Of a DNA stretch of 64,000 nt, positions 10,756 through 20,479 are shown piece after piece (within the stretch, counting starts at the first letter, position 1; each line of letters opens with the position of its first letter). The stretch spans positions 1 through 64,000 of the forward strand of contig NZ_SOEZ01000009.1 in NCBI RefSeq assembly GCF_004402215.1. The letters run 5' to 3'. Below the pieces are notes generated by a model. That model was not told the DNA's origin. It saw only the letters and a program-made list of their open reading frames with translations, and searched no databases. This DNA is from Cryobacterium tagatosivorans (lineage in GTDB: Bacteria; Actinomycetota; Actinomycetes; Actinomycetales; Microbacteriaceae). The position numbers were made by a program, and so were the translations under genes.

Positions 10756-11795
10756 GGGGCGACTCCATTCGTGCTGAGGCCTGCTGTTTCGGGCAGTCCG
10801 AGGGCGATATTGGCCGATTGGATGGCGGCGCCGGCGGTGCCCTTGACCAGGTTGTCGACGGCGGTCACCGTGACGACGCGGCCGGCGGCCTCGTCGACGG
10901 CGAGGCCGATCAGCGCGGTGTTCGCGCCGAGGACGTCCGCTGTGCGCGGGAAGTGACCGGCCGGCAGCAGGTGCACGAAGGGTTCGTCGGCGTAGGCGCG
11001 CTCCCAGGCGTCGCGCACGGCGGCGGCCGAGGTGCCCGGCACGAGGCGGGCGGTGGCCGTGGCGAGGATGCCGCGAGACATCGGCACGATCACCGGGGTG
11101 AATGAGATGGTCGGGTTCACTGCCCCGGCCCAGCGCAGGCTCTGCTGCATTTCGGGGATGTGGCGGTGCACGCCGCCCACCGCGTAGGGGTTCGCCGAGC
11201 CGAGGATCTCGGCCGCGAGGTTCGGCAGGTTGAGGCTCTTGCCGGCGCCGGACGGGCCGACCGCGAGCACGGCCACGATGTCCTCGGCTTCGATCACGCC
11301 GGCGAGGATGCCGGGGGCGAGGGCGAGGGCGACGGTGCTGGCGTTGCAGCCGGGCGCGGCGATGCGGCGCGCCCGCACCAGGCGGTCCCGCTGTTTGCCT
11401 CCCGCGACGGGAAGCTCGGGCACCCCGTACGCCCAGGCGCCGTAGTAGTCGCCGCCGTAGAACGCGGCCCAGTCGGCCTCGCTTTCGAGGCGGTGGTCCG
11501 CGCCGCAGTCGACCACGAGGGTCTCGGCGGGTAGGTGCGCGGTGAGGGCTCCGGATGCCCCGTGCGGCAGCGCGAGGAAGACCACGTCGTGCCCGGCGAG
11601 GGTCTCGGGCGTGGTGTCGCCGAGCGTCAGGTGGGCCAGGGAGCGCAGGTGCGGCTGGACATCAACGAGTCGCTGCCCGGCGTTGCTGTGCGCCGTCACC
11701 GTGCGGACCTCGAGGTCAGGGTGCCCGGATATCAGCCGCAGCAGCTCTCCGCCCGCATAGCCGCTCGCGCCCGCCACTGCCACCGAAAAGACCAT
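10752..11795 (-). CDS. argC: N-acetyl-gamma-glutamyl-phosphate reductase
   Basis: ArgC reduces N-acetylglutamyl phosphate to the semialdehyde with NADPH. The 347-residue protein begins with a Rossmann loop ([17 protein letters not shown]) and has the catalytic Cys150 in AAPGCNAS, followed by the typical [12 protein letters not shown] and [10 protein letters not shown] stretches. It is the first gene of the argC-J-B-D-F transcript. TAGGTT lies six bases before the ATG with no Shine-Dalgarno, so the mRNA is predicted to be leaderless. The 119-base gap upstream contains another of the recurring inverted repeats. Confidence 0.97.
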   Translation of the reverse strand: MVFSVAVAGASGYAGGELLRLISGHPDLEVRTVTAHSNAGQRLVDVQPHLRSLAHLTLGDTTPETLAGHDVVFLALPHGASGALTAHLPAETLVVDCGADHRLESEADWAAFYGGDYYGAWAYGVPELPVAGGKQRDRLVRARRIAAPGCNASTVALALAPGILAGVIEAEDIVAVLAVGPSGAGKSLNLPNLAAEILGSANPYAVGGVHRHIPEMQQSLRWAGAVNPTISFTPVIVPMSRGILATATARLVPGTSAAAVRDAWERAYADEPFVHLLPAGHFPRTADVLGANTALIGLAVDEAAGRVVTVTAVDNLVKGTAGAAIQSANIALGLPETAGLSTNGVAP

Positions 11796-11801
11796 GCGTT
11801 A

Positions 11802-11807
11802 AACCTA
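11802..11807 (-). promoter_or_regulatory. -10 element of argC (leaderless type)
   Basis: TAGGTT on the minus strand, then six bases, then the argC ATG. No ARG-box-like AT-rich palindrome is seen around it. Confidence 0.6.
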
Positions 11808-11823
11808 TCGCGGCCCCAGACCT

Positions 11824-11878
11824 CGCCGAGAATCGCCGTTTGCGCCGAGACGCGCCGTTACAGCGGGGATTCTCGGCG
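11824..11878. repeat. Inverted repeat between pheT and argC, GCCGAGAATCGCCG family
   Basis: Arms 11824-11838 (CGCCGAGAATCGCCG) and 11864-11878 match at 14 of 15 positions. It lies in a same-strand gap, where it could terminate the pheST transcript before argC. The same 14-mer recurs in the element at 40933. Confidence 0.7.
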
Positions 11879-11914
11879 GAATCGGCGTCACTCGGCGATC
11901 GCGCGGGCCGGGGA

Positions 11915-14452
11915 CTACTCGCGGATGGTGGCGCCGAAGCGCACGGCGGCCACGGCGACCCCGGCGAGTTTGGCTTCGCTCGCCTCTGGCGCCGTGAGCG
12001 TGCGGTCCGGCGCGCGGAAGCGCAGCGCGAAGGTCAGCGACTTGCGGCCGGCCGGGATGCCCGTGCCGCGGTAGTCGTCGACGAGGTGCGCGCTCTCCAG
12101 CAGCGCCCCGGCCCCGTCGGCCACGGCCGCGAGCACCTCGGCGGCCGGAACGGCGGCGTCGACGACGAGCGACAGGTCCTGCGTCGCCGCCGGCATCGTA
12201 CGGATCGGCGTCGCGACGATCCCGGCGCCGGCGTGTGCGATCACATCGGACAGGTTCACTTCGGCGACGGCGACGACGGATGGCAGGTCGAAGTCACGCG
12301 CCACGGCGGGCAGCAGTTCGCCGGCGTAGCCGACGACCTCGTCCTCGGCATCCGTCATGGTCACGAACAGTTCGGCCGTGCGGCCCGGGTGCATCGCCTG
12401 GTGCGAACCCCGGCGCACGCCGATGCGCACGCCGGCCGCCAGCGCGACCTGCTGTACGGCGGCGAGGGCATCCTGCCAGCCGGCCGCGACCGCGGGGAGG
12501 CCCGGCTGGTGCCGCACGGTGTTGCCGATCAGCACGACGCCGACCATCATCGGCTGCGGTGGGATTCCGGCGTTGAGTTCGGCCTCGAGGTTCGCGCTCG
12601 GCCGGACCGCGCCGGGCGGCACGACCGCCGCGCCGTAACGGATGCCGGGCTCCGGCCGGAAAACGAGTCCCTGCTCGAAGACGGCCAGGTCGGTGAGCCC
12701 GCGGGAGCGGTTGCGGTGCGCGATCTGGAGCAGCCCGGGCAGGATCGACGTGCGCATGAACGGCGCCTCGCCGTCCATCGGGTTGGCCAGGCGCACCTGC
12801 GGCACCGGCCCGCCCGCGGCAAGGCCGAAGAGGTCGTTGGCCTTCTCGGACACGAACGGGTAGGCGAGCACCTCGGTGTGGCCGGCGGCCGCGAGGGTCT
12901 GCGCGATCTGGCGCTTGAGCACCTGCGGCAGGGTCAGCCCGCGCCCGGGCGGCGCAACCGGCAGCACGGACGGGATGCGGTCGTAGCCGACGATGCGGGC
13001 GACCTCCTCGGCCAGCGTCCACTTGTCGGTCAGGTCGGGGCGCCAGCTCGGCGCGGTGACGGACAGCCCGGTCGGGGTCTCGGTCATCGTCGCGCCGATC
13101 TCGGCGAGCGAGGAGCGCACCTCTTCGCGGGTGTAATCGAGTCCGATCAGCCCGGAGATGAAGCCGGTGGGCAGCTCGATCGGCACCGCGTCGGGGGTCG
13201 CGTCGTGGAGCGAGCCGAGGTCGTCGGCCACTCCCCCGGCGAGTTCGACGAGCAGCTGCACCACGCGCGCCGCGGCGACCACGGCGACGGCCGGGTCGAC
13301 GCCGCGTTCGAAGCGACGGGACGCCTCGCTCGGCAGCTTGTGCCGGCGTGCAGTGCGGGCGATCGACACCGGGTCGAAGTTCGCGGCCTCGATCAGCACG
13401 TTCCGGGTCGTGGCACCGATCTCGGTGGTCTGGCCGCCCATCACGCCGGCCAGGCCGATCGGCCCGGATTCGTCGGTGATGAGCAGGTCTTCCGGGTGAA
13501 GCTCGCGGGTCGCGTCGTCGAGGGTGACGATCTTCTCGTCCTCCCGCGCGCGGCGCACGGTGAGGCCGCCGCTGAGCTTGTCGAGGTCGTAGCCGTGGAT
13601 CGGCTGGCCGAGCTCGAGCATGACGTAGTTGGTCACGTCGACGATGAGCGAGATCGACCGGATGCCGGCCAGCTTCAGCCGGGCGATCAGCCAGGCCGGC
13701 GACGGCCTGGTCGGGTCGACGCCGCGCACCGCGCGGGTGACGAAGACGCTGGCGCCGACGCGGCCGCGGATCGGTGCCCGGTCGTCGATCGTGACCGGGA
13801 ACTCCGACGCCGTGACGACCGGGGCGACCGCGAGGGCGGGGTCGCGGAAGGTGGCGCCGGTGGCGTGCGAGTACTCGCGGGCGACGCCGCGGATCGAGAA
13901 CGCGTAACCACGGTCGGGGGTGACGTTGATTTCGACGGCCGCGTCGTCCAGCCCGAGCAGGCTGATCGCATCCGTACCGACCTCGGGGTCGAGCCCGAGG
14001 GTGCCGAGCACGAGGATGCCCTCGTGGTCGTCGCCGAGGCCGAGCTCCTTGGCCGAGGCGATCATGCCGTCGGAGACGTGGCCGTAGGTCTTGCGGGCCG
14101 CGATCGGGAACGGGCCGGGCAGCACGGCGCCGGGCAGGGTCACGACGACCTTGTCGCCGACCGTGAAGTTGTGGGCTCCGCAGACGACGCCGTGGATGGC
14201 CGGGCCGCCGTCTGCTGCGGTCTGCTCGCCGGGGGAGACACGCACCTGGCACCAGTTGATGGTCTTGCCGTTGGTCTGCGGTTCGGGCTCTACGGAGAGC
14301 ACCTCGCCGACGACGATCGGGCCGGACAGCTCGAAGCGGTGGATGTCTTCCTCTTCGAGGCCGACGCTGACGAGGGCGGCGTGGACGTCTTCGGGGGTCG
14401 TGCCGGGCTCGAGGTCGACGTACTCGGCGAGCCAGCTCAGTGGGACGCGCAT
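11915..14452 (-). CDS. pheT: Phenylalanyl-tRNA synthetase beta subunit
   Basis: PheT is the large, tRNA-binding subunit of the alpha2-beta2 PheRS. The 845-residue protein starts MRVPLSWLAEYVDL. In order it shows an EMAP-like tRNA-binding domain (SGPIVVGEVL, about residues 40-150), the B3/4 editing domain, a B5 domain around residues 400-480 and a C-terminal FDX-ACB anticodon-binding domain (TMPAATQDLSLVVDAAVPA). The ATG overlaps the pheS stop by one base (TGATG), so the subunits are coupled. An apparently much longer frame extending into pheS is a shadow; the true start is set by the conserved N-terminus. Confidence 0.97.
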   Translation of the reverse strand: MRVPLSWLAEYVDLEPGTTPEDVHAALVSVGLEEEDIHRFELSGPIVVGEVLSVEPEPQTNGKTINWCQVRVSPGEQTAADGGPAIHGVVCGAHNFTVGDKVVVTLPGAVLPGPFPIAARKTYGHVSDGMIASAKELGLGDDHEGILVLGTLGLDPEVGTDAISLLGLDDAAVEINVTPDRGYAFSIRGVAREYSHATGATFRDPALAVAPVVTASEFPVTIDDRAPIRGRVGASVFVTRAVRGVDPTRPSPAWLIARLKLAGIRSISLIVDVTNYVMLELGQPIHGYDLDKLSGGLTVRRAREDEKIVTLDDATRELHPEDLLITDESGPIGLAGVMGGQTTEIGATTRNVLIEAANFDPVSIARTARRHKLPSEASRRFERGVDPAVAVVAAARVVQLLVELAGGVADDLGSLHDATPDAVPIELPTGFISGLIGLDYTREEVRSSLAEIGATMTETPTGLSVTAPSWRPDLTDKWTLAEEVARIVGYDRIPSVLPVAPPGRGLTLPQVLKRQIAQTLAAAGHTEVLAYPFVSEKANDLFGLAAGGPVPQVRLANPMDGEAPFMRTSILPGLLQIAHRNRSRGLTDLAVFEQGLVFRPEPGIRYGAAVVPPGAVRPSANLEAELNAGIPPQPMMVGVVLIGNTVRHQPGLPAVAAGWQDALAAVQQVALAAGVRIGVRRGSHQAMHPGRTAELFVTMTDAEDEVVGYAGELLPAVARDFDLPSVVAVAEVNLSDVIAHAGAGIVATPIRTMPAATQDLSLVVDAAVPAAEVLAAVADGAGALLESAHLVDDYRGTGIPAGRKSLTFALRFRAPDRTLTAPEASEAKLAGVAVAAVRFGATIRE

Positions 14453-15492
14453 CAGACGGTCATCCCGTACTGCTGGCTGAAGCGGATGTCGCCCTCGATC
14501 ATGTCGCGCATATCCTTCACATCGTTTCGGAACATCAGGGCTCGTTCGACGCCGACGCCGAACGCGAAGCCGGAGTAGACCTCCGGGTCGATCCCGGCGG
14601 AGCGGAGCACATTGGCGTTGACCATGCCACAGCCGCCCCACTCGATCCAGCGGGCGCCGCCCTTGAAGGTCGGGTGCCACAGGTCGAGTTCGGCGCTGGG
14701 CTCGGTGAACGGGAAGTAGTTGGGGCGCAGGCGAACCTTCGCCTCCTCGCCGAACAGGGCCTTGACGAAGTGGTCGAGCGTGCCGCGCAGGTGCGCCATC
14801 GTGAGCCCCTTGTCGATGGCGATGCCCTCGATCTGGTGGAACACGGGCGTGTGCGTCGCGTCGAGCTCGTCGGTGCGGAACACCCGGCCGGGCGCGACGA
14901 CGTAGACCGGCAGCTCGCGGGAGAGCAGGGCGCGCAGCTGCACCGGCGAGGTGTGGGTGCGCAGCACGAGGTGCGCGGCGGTCGGCTCGACGAAGAAGGT
15001 GTCCTGCATGGCGCGGGCGGGGTGGTCCTCGTCGAAGTTGAGCGCGTCGAAGTTGAACCATTCGCTCTCCAGCTCGGGCCCTTCGGCGACCTCCCAGCCC
15101 ATGCCGACGAAGACGTCGGTGACGCGCTCCTGCAGGAGCGAGATCGGATGCCGCGCGCCGGGCTGCCAGGCCTGGGCCGCGGACGTGACATCCACCGCCT
15201 CGGCGGCGAGCTGTGCGGCGACCTCGGCCTCGGTGATCGCGGTTTCGCGGGCCGCGAAGGCCTGCGCCACCGCCCCCCTGGCCTGGCCGAGGAGCTTGCC
15301 GGCCTGGGCCTTCCGGTCGCCGGGCACGCTGCGCATCAGGGCGTTCAGCCGGGCCAGCGGAGAGGCCTCCCCGGTGTGCTCGGTGCGCACGGTCTTCAGG
15401 GCAGCGGAGTCGTTCGCTGCGGCGATGGCGGCGAGGGCGGCGTCGACGGCCGCGCTCACTACGGGTTCGGAGATCTCAGTGGGGTCAGACAC
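14452..15492 (-). CDS. pheS: Phenylalanyl-tRNA synthetase alpha subunit
   Basis: PheS is the catalytic class II subunit that forms Phe-AMP and charges tRNA-Phe. The 346-residue protein has an N-terminal coiled coil (about residues 1-90) and class II motifs: motif 2 in FRTDELDATHTPVFHQIEG and motif 3 in FGVGVERALM. I place the start at the GTG at 15492 because TAAACT lies eight bases upstream, fitting leaderless initiation. A TTG three codons earlier is possible but overlaps that hexamer region. It is co-transcribed with pheT. No PheL-like attenuator or T-box is visible in the short upstream gap. Confidence 0.95.
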   Translation of the reverse strand: MSDPTEISEPVVSAAVDAALAAIAAANDSAALKTVRTEHTGEASPLARLNALMRSVPGDRKAQAGKLLGQARGAVAQAFAARETAITEAEVAAQLAAEAVDVTSAAQAWQPGARHPISLLQERVTDVFVGMGWEVAEGPELESEWFNFDALNFDEDHPARAMQDTFFVEPTAAHLVLRTHTSPVQLRALLSRELPVYVVAPGRVFRTDELDATHTPVFHQIEGIAIDKGLTMAHLRGTLDHFVKALFGEEAKVRLRPNYFPFTEPSAELDLWHPTFKGGARWIEWGGCGMVNANVLRSAGIDPEVYSGFAFGVGVERALMFRNDVKDMRDMIEGDIRFSQQYGMTV

Positions 15493-15500
15493 AAGTCCCA

Positions 15501-15506
15501 AGTTTA
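15501..15506 (-). promoter_or_regulatory. -10 element of pheS (leaderless type)
   Basis: Minus-strand TAAACT, eight bases before the GTG start of pheS. The 42-base gap to the upstream transporter gene leaves no room for a structured leader. Confidence 0.55.
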
Positions 15507-15534
15507 GCGGGGCCGGGCCGGGACCGTCGCAGGG

Positions 15535-16476
15535 CTAGAGCCCGCCGGCAGACGGGATGCCCGCTCCGCCGCTCTGGTTGCCCAGAGCCGCCGGGTAGAC
15601 GATCTCGGGATCGACGGGCTTCACGGGCGGCACCTTGGCATCCGGAGTCACGCCGCCGGACCTGGATCCGGTGCGCCTCGCGATGACCCGAGCCAGCCAG
15701 GAGAGCAGGAGGTTCATCGTCAGGTAGATGGCCAGCACGACGAGGAAGAAGGAGAAGGAGTACCGGCTGCCGAAGAAGTTCGTCAGGTTGTACAGACCGG
15801 CGCGGAGGAGCTCCTCGTAGCCGACCACGAACGACAGCGAGGTGTCCTTCAGGAGCACGACGAGCTGCGCGATGATGATCGGCAGCATTTGCCGGAACGC
15901 CTGGGGGAATTCGATCCGGAACCGGGTCGCGATCGGGGTCAGGCCGATGGCCAGCCCGGCCTCGCGCTGCCCGCGCGGCAGCGACGCGATGCCGGCCCGC
16001 AGGGCTTCACCGATGATCGCGCCGTTGTAGACGGACAGGGCTGCGACGCCCGCCCAGAACGAGCCGGTTGAGAAGACGAGCAGGATGAAGAGCATCATCA
16101 GCAGGACGGGCATGCCGCGCACGAACTCGAGCACGATGGTCGTCGGAAGCCGGATCCACCTGGTGTCGGATGCCCGGCCGAAGGAGAAGAGCACCCCGAG
16201 CACGAGCGCGAACACGGCGGCGACAGCGGCCATCCGGAGTGTGTTCAGGGCACCCTGGCCGAGCGTGCGCCAGACCTGGACGTCCAGGAAGACATCCCAG
16301 CGGGAGGCGTCCCAGAGGCCCGGTTGCTCGGCGCCGTTGGCGCTGACCTTCGGCGCGCCGAGCGCGAGTACGAGCCACACCAGACCGGCCGCGATAACGA
16401 TGATGCCGACTATGGAGAGGACGCGCGACCTGACAATGGCCCTGGGCCCGGGAGCGTCATAGAGAACCGAGGTCAT
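15535..16476 (-). CDS. gluD: Glutamate-type ABC transporter permease (GluD-like)
   Basis: This is the second inner-membrane subunit of a polar amino-acid importer. The 313-residue protein has an N-terminal membrane segment (about residues 18-40), then the His/Glu/Gln permease domain. The EAA loop is read in EALRAGIASLPRGQREAGLAIG. The C-terminal tail after about residue 265 is long, polar and Pro/Gly-rich, extending past the usual permease end. Its start overlaps the gluC stop (ATGA). It is the last gene of the gluABCD-order operon, 42 bases before pheS. Substrate assignment rests on operon similarity to corynebacterial gluABCD and is not proven. Confidence 0.88.
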   Translation of the reverse strand: MTSVLYDAPGPRAIVRSRVLSIVGIIVIAAGLVWLVLALGAPKVSANGAEQPGLWDASRWDVFLDVQVWRTLGQGALNTLRMAAVAAVFALVLGVLFSFGRASDTRWIRLPTTIVLEFVRGMPVLLMMLFILLVFSTGSFWAGVAALSVYNGAIIGEALRAGIASLPRGQREAGLAIGLTPIATRFRIEFPQAFRQMLPIIIAQLVVLLKDTSLSFVVGYEELLRAGLYNLTNFFGSRYSFSFFLVVLAIYLTMNLLLSWLARVIARRTGSRSGGVTPDAKVPPVKPVDPEIVYPAALGNQSGGAGIPSAGGL

Positions 16477-17120
16477 CGGAGCACCGCCACCTTCTTCTCG
16501 ACCCGACCGGCGATGAGGCCGAGGGAGACTGTGACGAGCAGGTAGAAAGCGGCGACGGCGAGCAGGATCGCGAGCACTTCATCCCCTCGCAGGTTGGTGA
16601 CCTTGCGTGCGGCGCCGAACAGCTCGAAGACGAAGAAGGCCCCGGCGACCGAGGTGTTCTTGGTCAGCGCGATGAAGACGTTGATCAGCGGCGGGATGAC
16701 CATGCGCACGGCCTGCGGCATGACCACGAAGGAGAGCGTCTGGCCGAAGGTCAGCCCGATGCTCCGCGCGGCCTCGGCCTGGCCGACGTGCACGCCGTTG
16801 ATGCCGGAGCGCAGCGCCTCCGCGACGAAGGGCGACGTGTACACGGTGAGGCCGATTGTGGCCAGCGTGAAGTAGCCCGGCGAGTATTGCAGGTAGGGCA
16901 GCAGGTAGGCGCAGAAGAAGAGGACCAGGGTGAGCGGGGTGTTCCGCACGATCTCCGTGTAGACGGTGGCGAATCCGCGAAACGACGCCACGGGCGAGAT
17001 GCGCATGGTCGCGATGATGATGCCGAGCACGAGTGCCCCGATGCCGGCCAGTACGAGCAGACCGAGCGTGTTCCTGAATCCCTCCAGGAACAAGGGCAGG
17101 TTTTCAATGACTGCGTCCAC
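16473..17120 (-). CDS. gluC: Glutamate-type ABC transporter permease (GluC-like)
   Basis: This 215-residue permease has five predicted membrane helices and the HisMQ-type EAA loop in EALRSGINGVHVGQAEAARS. EIVRNTPLTLVLFF near residue 57 is typical of GluC/GltK permeases. The GTG start is well supported by AGGAGGTGA upstream. A strong hairpin separates it from the binding-protein gene, which should lower permease expression relative to the binding protein. Its stop overlaps the gluD start. Confidence 0.9.
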   Translation of the reverse strand: MDAVIENLPLFLEGFRNTLGLLVLAGIGALVLGIIIATMRISPVASFRGFATVYTEIVRNTPLTLVLFFCAYLLPYLQYSPGYFTLATIGLTVYTSPFVAEALRSGINGVHVGQAEAARSIGLTFGQTLSFVVMPQAVRMVIPPLINVFIALTKNTSVAGAFFVFELFGAARKVTNLRGDEVLAILLAVAAFYLLVTVSLGLIAGRVEKKVAVLR

Positions 17121-17176
17121 AACTCACCTCCTTCTCTGTCTTCTGATGTTTCATGCAGGGTGTTTCAAGCAGTGCT

Positions 17177-17220
17177 GATCGGGGTGGTCCGGCCGGAAAC
17201 CCAGACGGACCACCCCGATC
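17177..17220 (-). terminator. Intra-operon hairpin between gluB and gluC
   Basis: Perfect 15-base arms (17177-17191 and 17206-17220) around a 14-base loop, 12 bases after the gluB stop. No T-run follows. It probably acts as a partial terminator or a 3-prime stabiliser of the abundant binding-protein message. Confidence 0.7.
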
Positions 17221-17232
17221 GGCCGGATGTGC

Positions 17233-18102
17233 CTAGTAGCGGTCGACGGCGGGAGGCGTCGGGGTCTCGAGCACCTTGCCGGCGGTCGATTCCCAGGCCT
17301 TGGCCCACGAGCCATCTTCGAAGGACTTCTCGAGCACATCGTTGATGAAGGTGCGGAACTCGTCGTCACCCTTCTTCAGGCCGATGCCGTAGGGCTCCTT
17401 GGTGAACGGCTTGTCGATGACCTCGAACTCGCCCTCGTTCTGGTCGGCGAGGCCGGCCAGGATGACGTTGTCGGTGGTCACGGCCACGGACTCGCCGCTG
17501 CGCAGCGGGCCGAGGCAGTTGGAATACGTGTCGGTCGCCTGGATCTTGTCCGTGTAGGCGGCGATGTTCTTCTCCGAGGTGGAGCCGCTGACGGTGCAGA
17601 CCTGCTTGCCGGTGAGGTCTTCCGGTCCGGTGATCTTGTCCGGGTTGCCCGAGAGCACGAGCAGGTCCTGGCCCGCTTCGTAGTACGGGCCGGCGAAGTC
17701 GACGACCTGCTTGCGCGTGTCGTTGATCGTGTAGGTGGCGACGACGATGTCCACCTGGCCGTTCTGGATGAACGGTTCGCGATTGGCCGACACGGTCTCC
17801 ACCCACTCGATGTTCTCGGCCTTGATGCCGAGTTTGGCGGCGATGAGCTTGCCCATCTCGACGTCGAAACCTTCCGGGGTGCCGTCCGGGCCCTTGAGGC
17901 CGAAGAGCGGCTGGTCGAACTTGGTGCCGATGGTGATCTTGCCGGCGTCGCTCAGCTTCGCCATCGTGGTGCCGGCGTCAAACTCGGGCGCCGTTTCGAC
18001 CGGGGCTGCCGAGGGCTTTGCGCCCGAGTCGGTGCATCCGCTGAGCGCGAGCGCGCTCGCGAGGGCAATGGCCGAAATCATTAGACCTTTGTTGAGTCTC
18101 AT
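17233..18102 (-). CDS. gluB: Glutamate-type ABC transporter substrate-binding lipoprotein
   Basis: This 289-residue protein is the extracellular, membrane-anchored solute receptor. A basic N-terminus and hydrophobic core lead to the lipobox LALSGC, with the lipidated Cys at residue 23. The mature part is an SBP_bac_3 domain with FDVEMGKLIAAKLG, DIVVATYTINDTRK and the C-terminal EFRTFINDVLE. The start is the ATG at 18102, with AGGAG eight to twelve bases upstream; an earlier in-frame start would add residues before the signal peptide. It follows gluA by 38 bases. Specificity for glutamate is inferred from gene order. Confidence 0.92.
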   Translation of the reverse strand: MRLNKGLMISAIALASALALSGCTDSGAKPSAAPVETAPEFDAGTTMAKLSDAGKITIGTKFDQPLFGLKGPDGTPEGFDVEMGKLIAAKLGIKAENIEWVETVSANREPFIQNGQVDIVVATYTINDTRKQVVDFAGPYYEAGQDLLVLSGNPDKITGPEDLTGKQVCTVSGSTSEKNIAAYTDKIQATDTYSNCLGPLRSGESVAVTTDNVILAGLADQNEGEFEVIDKPFTKEPYGIGLKKGDDEFRTFINDVLEKSFEDGSWAKAWESTAGKVLETPTPPAVDRY

Positions 18103-18140
18103 GGTTTTTCTCCTGATTGCTGTGGGTTCCTGCACACCGA

Positions 18141-18929
<789 letters not shown>

Positions 18930-18936
18930 ACCCCCC

Positions 18937-18942
18937 AACTTA
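18937..18942 (-). promoter_or_regulatory. -10 element of gluA (leaderless type)
   Basis: Minus-strand TAAGTT, then seven bases (GGGGGGT), then the gluA ATG. Confidence 0.6.
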
Positions 18943-18962
18943 GGGGAAAGCGAGTCTCGGCG

Positions 18963-18984
18963 AATACCACCAACCTGTGGTATT
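18963..18984. promoter_or_regulatory. Operator-like palindrome upstream of gluA
   Basis: AATACCAC and GTGGTATT are perfect inverted arms separated by six bases. The site begins 20 bases upstream of the -10 hexamer, at or just above the -35 position. It is strikingly AT-richer than its surroundings and lies in the 71-base gap between gluA and trmH. Confidence 0.6.
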
Positions 18985-19000
18985 TACCCTTTCGTGATGC

Positions 19001-19801
19001 TCAGCTTCGCTGGGCGAACGCACTTTCGTAGAGGCAGACGGATGCCGCGGTCGCGAGGTTCATCGACTCGGCATGGCCGTACAGCGGCACGGAGATCGAC
19101 CGGTCGACCTTGGCGAGGTCTTCGTCGGTCAGGCCGCGGGCCTCGTTGCCGAACAGCCAGGCGGTGGGAGCCGCCAGCAGCCCGCTGTTACGGGCGGTGA
19201 GCAGGTCGTCGCCCTTGACGTCGGCGGCGAGGAGCTGGAGGCCGGCGGCCTGCACCCGGCCCCGGACGTCTTCGAGCGTGGCCCCAACGGCGACCGGCAG
19301 GTGGAAGATCGAGCCGGTGGAGGCGCGGACGACCTTGGGGTTGTAGAGGTCGACGCTGCGGCCGGTGAGGATAACGGCGTCCGCGCCGGCGGCATCCGCT
19401 GCCCGGATGATCGTGCCCGCGTTGCCGGGGTCGCGTACCTCTTCGAGGATGGCGATGAGCCTGGGCTCCTTGGCGAAGATGTCCTTGACCGAGATGGGGA
19501 ACTGGTGGCAGACGGCCACGAAGCCCTGCGGGGTCACGGTGTCGGCCATCGACTCGAGCACCTGCTCGGTGACGAATTCGACCTCGACGCCGGCGGCGAC
19601 GGCGGCCGCGGCGATGTCGGTGTAGCGGTCGAGCGCCGTCGGGGTCGCGAAGAGCTCGATCACGAGGTCCGGACGGAAGGTGAGCGCCTCGGCGACCGCC
19701 TGCGGCCCTTCCAGGAGGAAGACCCCGGTATCGTCCCGCGCTGCGCGCTTGGCTAGTTTTGCGACGGCCCGCACACGCGGAGAACGGGGATTATCAAGCA
19801 T
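19001..19801 (-). CDS. TrmH/SpoU-family RNA 2-prime-O-methyltransferase
   Basis: This SPOUT-class RNA ribose methyltransferase is probably the TsnR/RlmB-like enzyme regularly found next to rplT in actinobacteria. The 266-residue protein has an N-terminal substrate-binding domain and then three SpoU motifs: EEVRDPGNAGTIIRAADAAG near residue 120, LFGNEARGL near 217 and VPLYGHAESMNLATAASV near 237. Asn and Arg of motif 1 are kept. It has its own start signals: TAAGCT lies six bases before the ATG, and the strong rplT terminator lies just upstream. The exact target nucleotide (rRNA or tRNA) cannot be deduced. Confidence 0.92.
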   Translation of the reverse strand: MLDNPRSPRVRAVAKLAKRAARDDTGVFLLEGPQAVAEALTFRPDLVIELFATPTALDRYTDIAAAAVAAGVEVEFVTEQVLESMADTVTPQGFVAVCHQFPISVKDIFAKEPRLIAILEEVRDPGNAGTIIRAADAAGADAVILTGRSVDLYNPKVVRASTGSIFHLPVAVGATLEDVRGRVQAAGLQLLAADVKGDDLLTARNSGLLAAPTAWLFGNEARGLTDEDLAKVDRSISVPLYGHAESMNLATAASVCLYESAFAQRS

Positions 19802-19807
19802 GTGACC

Positions 19808-19813
19808 AGCTTA
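19808..19813 (-). promoter_or_regulatory. -10 element of trmH-like gene (leaderless type)
   Basis: Minus-strand TAAGCT, six bases before the ATG, downstream of the rplT terminator hairpin. Confidence 0.55.
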
Positions 19814-19821
19814 GATGCAGA

Positions 19822-19854
19822 ACGGGAGCGGGCGATCAAGTCGCCCGCTCCCGT
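19822..19854 (-). terminator. Terminator of the infC-rpmI-rplT operon
   Basis: Perfect 14-base arms (19822-19835 and 19841-19854) with a five-base loop, 17 bases after the rplT stop on the minus strand. The T-tract is short (TTCT), as usual in GC-rich actinobacteria. Confidence 0.85.
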
Positions 19855-19871
19855 GAATGCTGCGTGTGGAA

Positions 19872-20264
19872 CTATGCCGCTGCGGTGACCTTCGGTGCCG
19901 AGGTGTTGGCAGGAAGGGCGCTCTTGGCGCTCTCGACGAGGGCCGCGAAGGTGGCGGGCTCGTTGACGGCCAGGTCGGCCAGGATGCGACGGTCGACGCC
20001 GATGCCGGCCAGGGCGAGGCCCTGGATGAGGCGGTTGTACGTCAGGCCGTTGGCGCGGGACGCGGCGTTGATCCGCTGGATCCACAGGCGACGGAAGTCA
20101 CCCTTGCGTGCACGGCGGTCACGGTAGCTGTAGACGAGGGAGTGAGTGACCTGCTCCTTGGCCTTACGGTACAGACGCGAACGCTGACCGCGGTAACCCG
20201 CGGCGCGTTCGAGAATGACGCGACGCTTCTTGTGGGCGTTTACAGCCCTCTTTACTCTTGCCAT
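19872..20264 (-). CDS. rplT: Ribosomal protein L20
   Basis: L20 is an early-assembly protein of the large subunit that binds 23S rRNA. The 130-residue, strongly basic protein shows the typical [18 protein letters not shown] start and the [11 protein letters not shown] segment. It is the last gene of the infC-rpmI-rplT operon, 28 bases after rpmI, and is followed by a strong hairpin terminator. In several bacteria L20 represses this operon by binding the leader mRNA; a leader of up to about 200 bases exists upstream of infC here, but no L20 site can be shown. Confidence 0.98.
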   Translation of the reverse strand: MARVKRAVNAHKKRRVILERAAGYRGQRSRLYRKAKEQVTHSLVYSYRDRRARKGDFRRLWIQRINAASRANGLTYNRLIQGLALAGIGVDRRILADLAVNEPATFAALVESAKSALPANTSAPKVTAAA

Positions 20265-20292
20265 TTTTCCAGTTCCTTACGGGATACGCGGT

Positions 20293-20479
20293 CTAAAGAC
20301 CGAGAAGCTTCTTGATGACCTTGGTGTCGGCCTTGGCCAGGACCTGGTCGGTGTTGAGGCGGGACTTGCGCTTCGTCGACTTGACCTCGAGGTTGTGACG
20401 CATGCCGGCCTGCTGCTTCATGATCTTGCCGGTGCCGGTGACCTTGAACCGCTTCTTCGTCCCGGAATGGGTCTTCATC

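Noticed and set aside
8675..10768. A 697-residue fusion of an unknown domain to ArgB
   Set aside because: The upstream two-thirds is an Arg-rich frame shadow of argJ; the kinase begins at the TTG overlapping the argJ stop.
11915..15061. PheS-PheT type fusion of 1048 residues
   Set aside because: The first 200 residues are a frame shadow of pheS. Conserved PheT starts at 14452.
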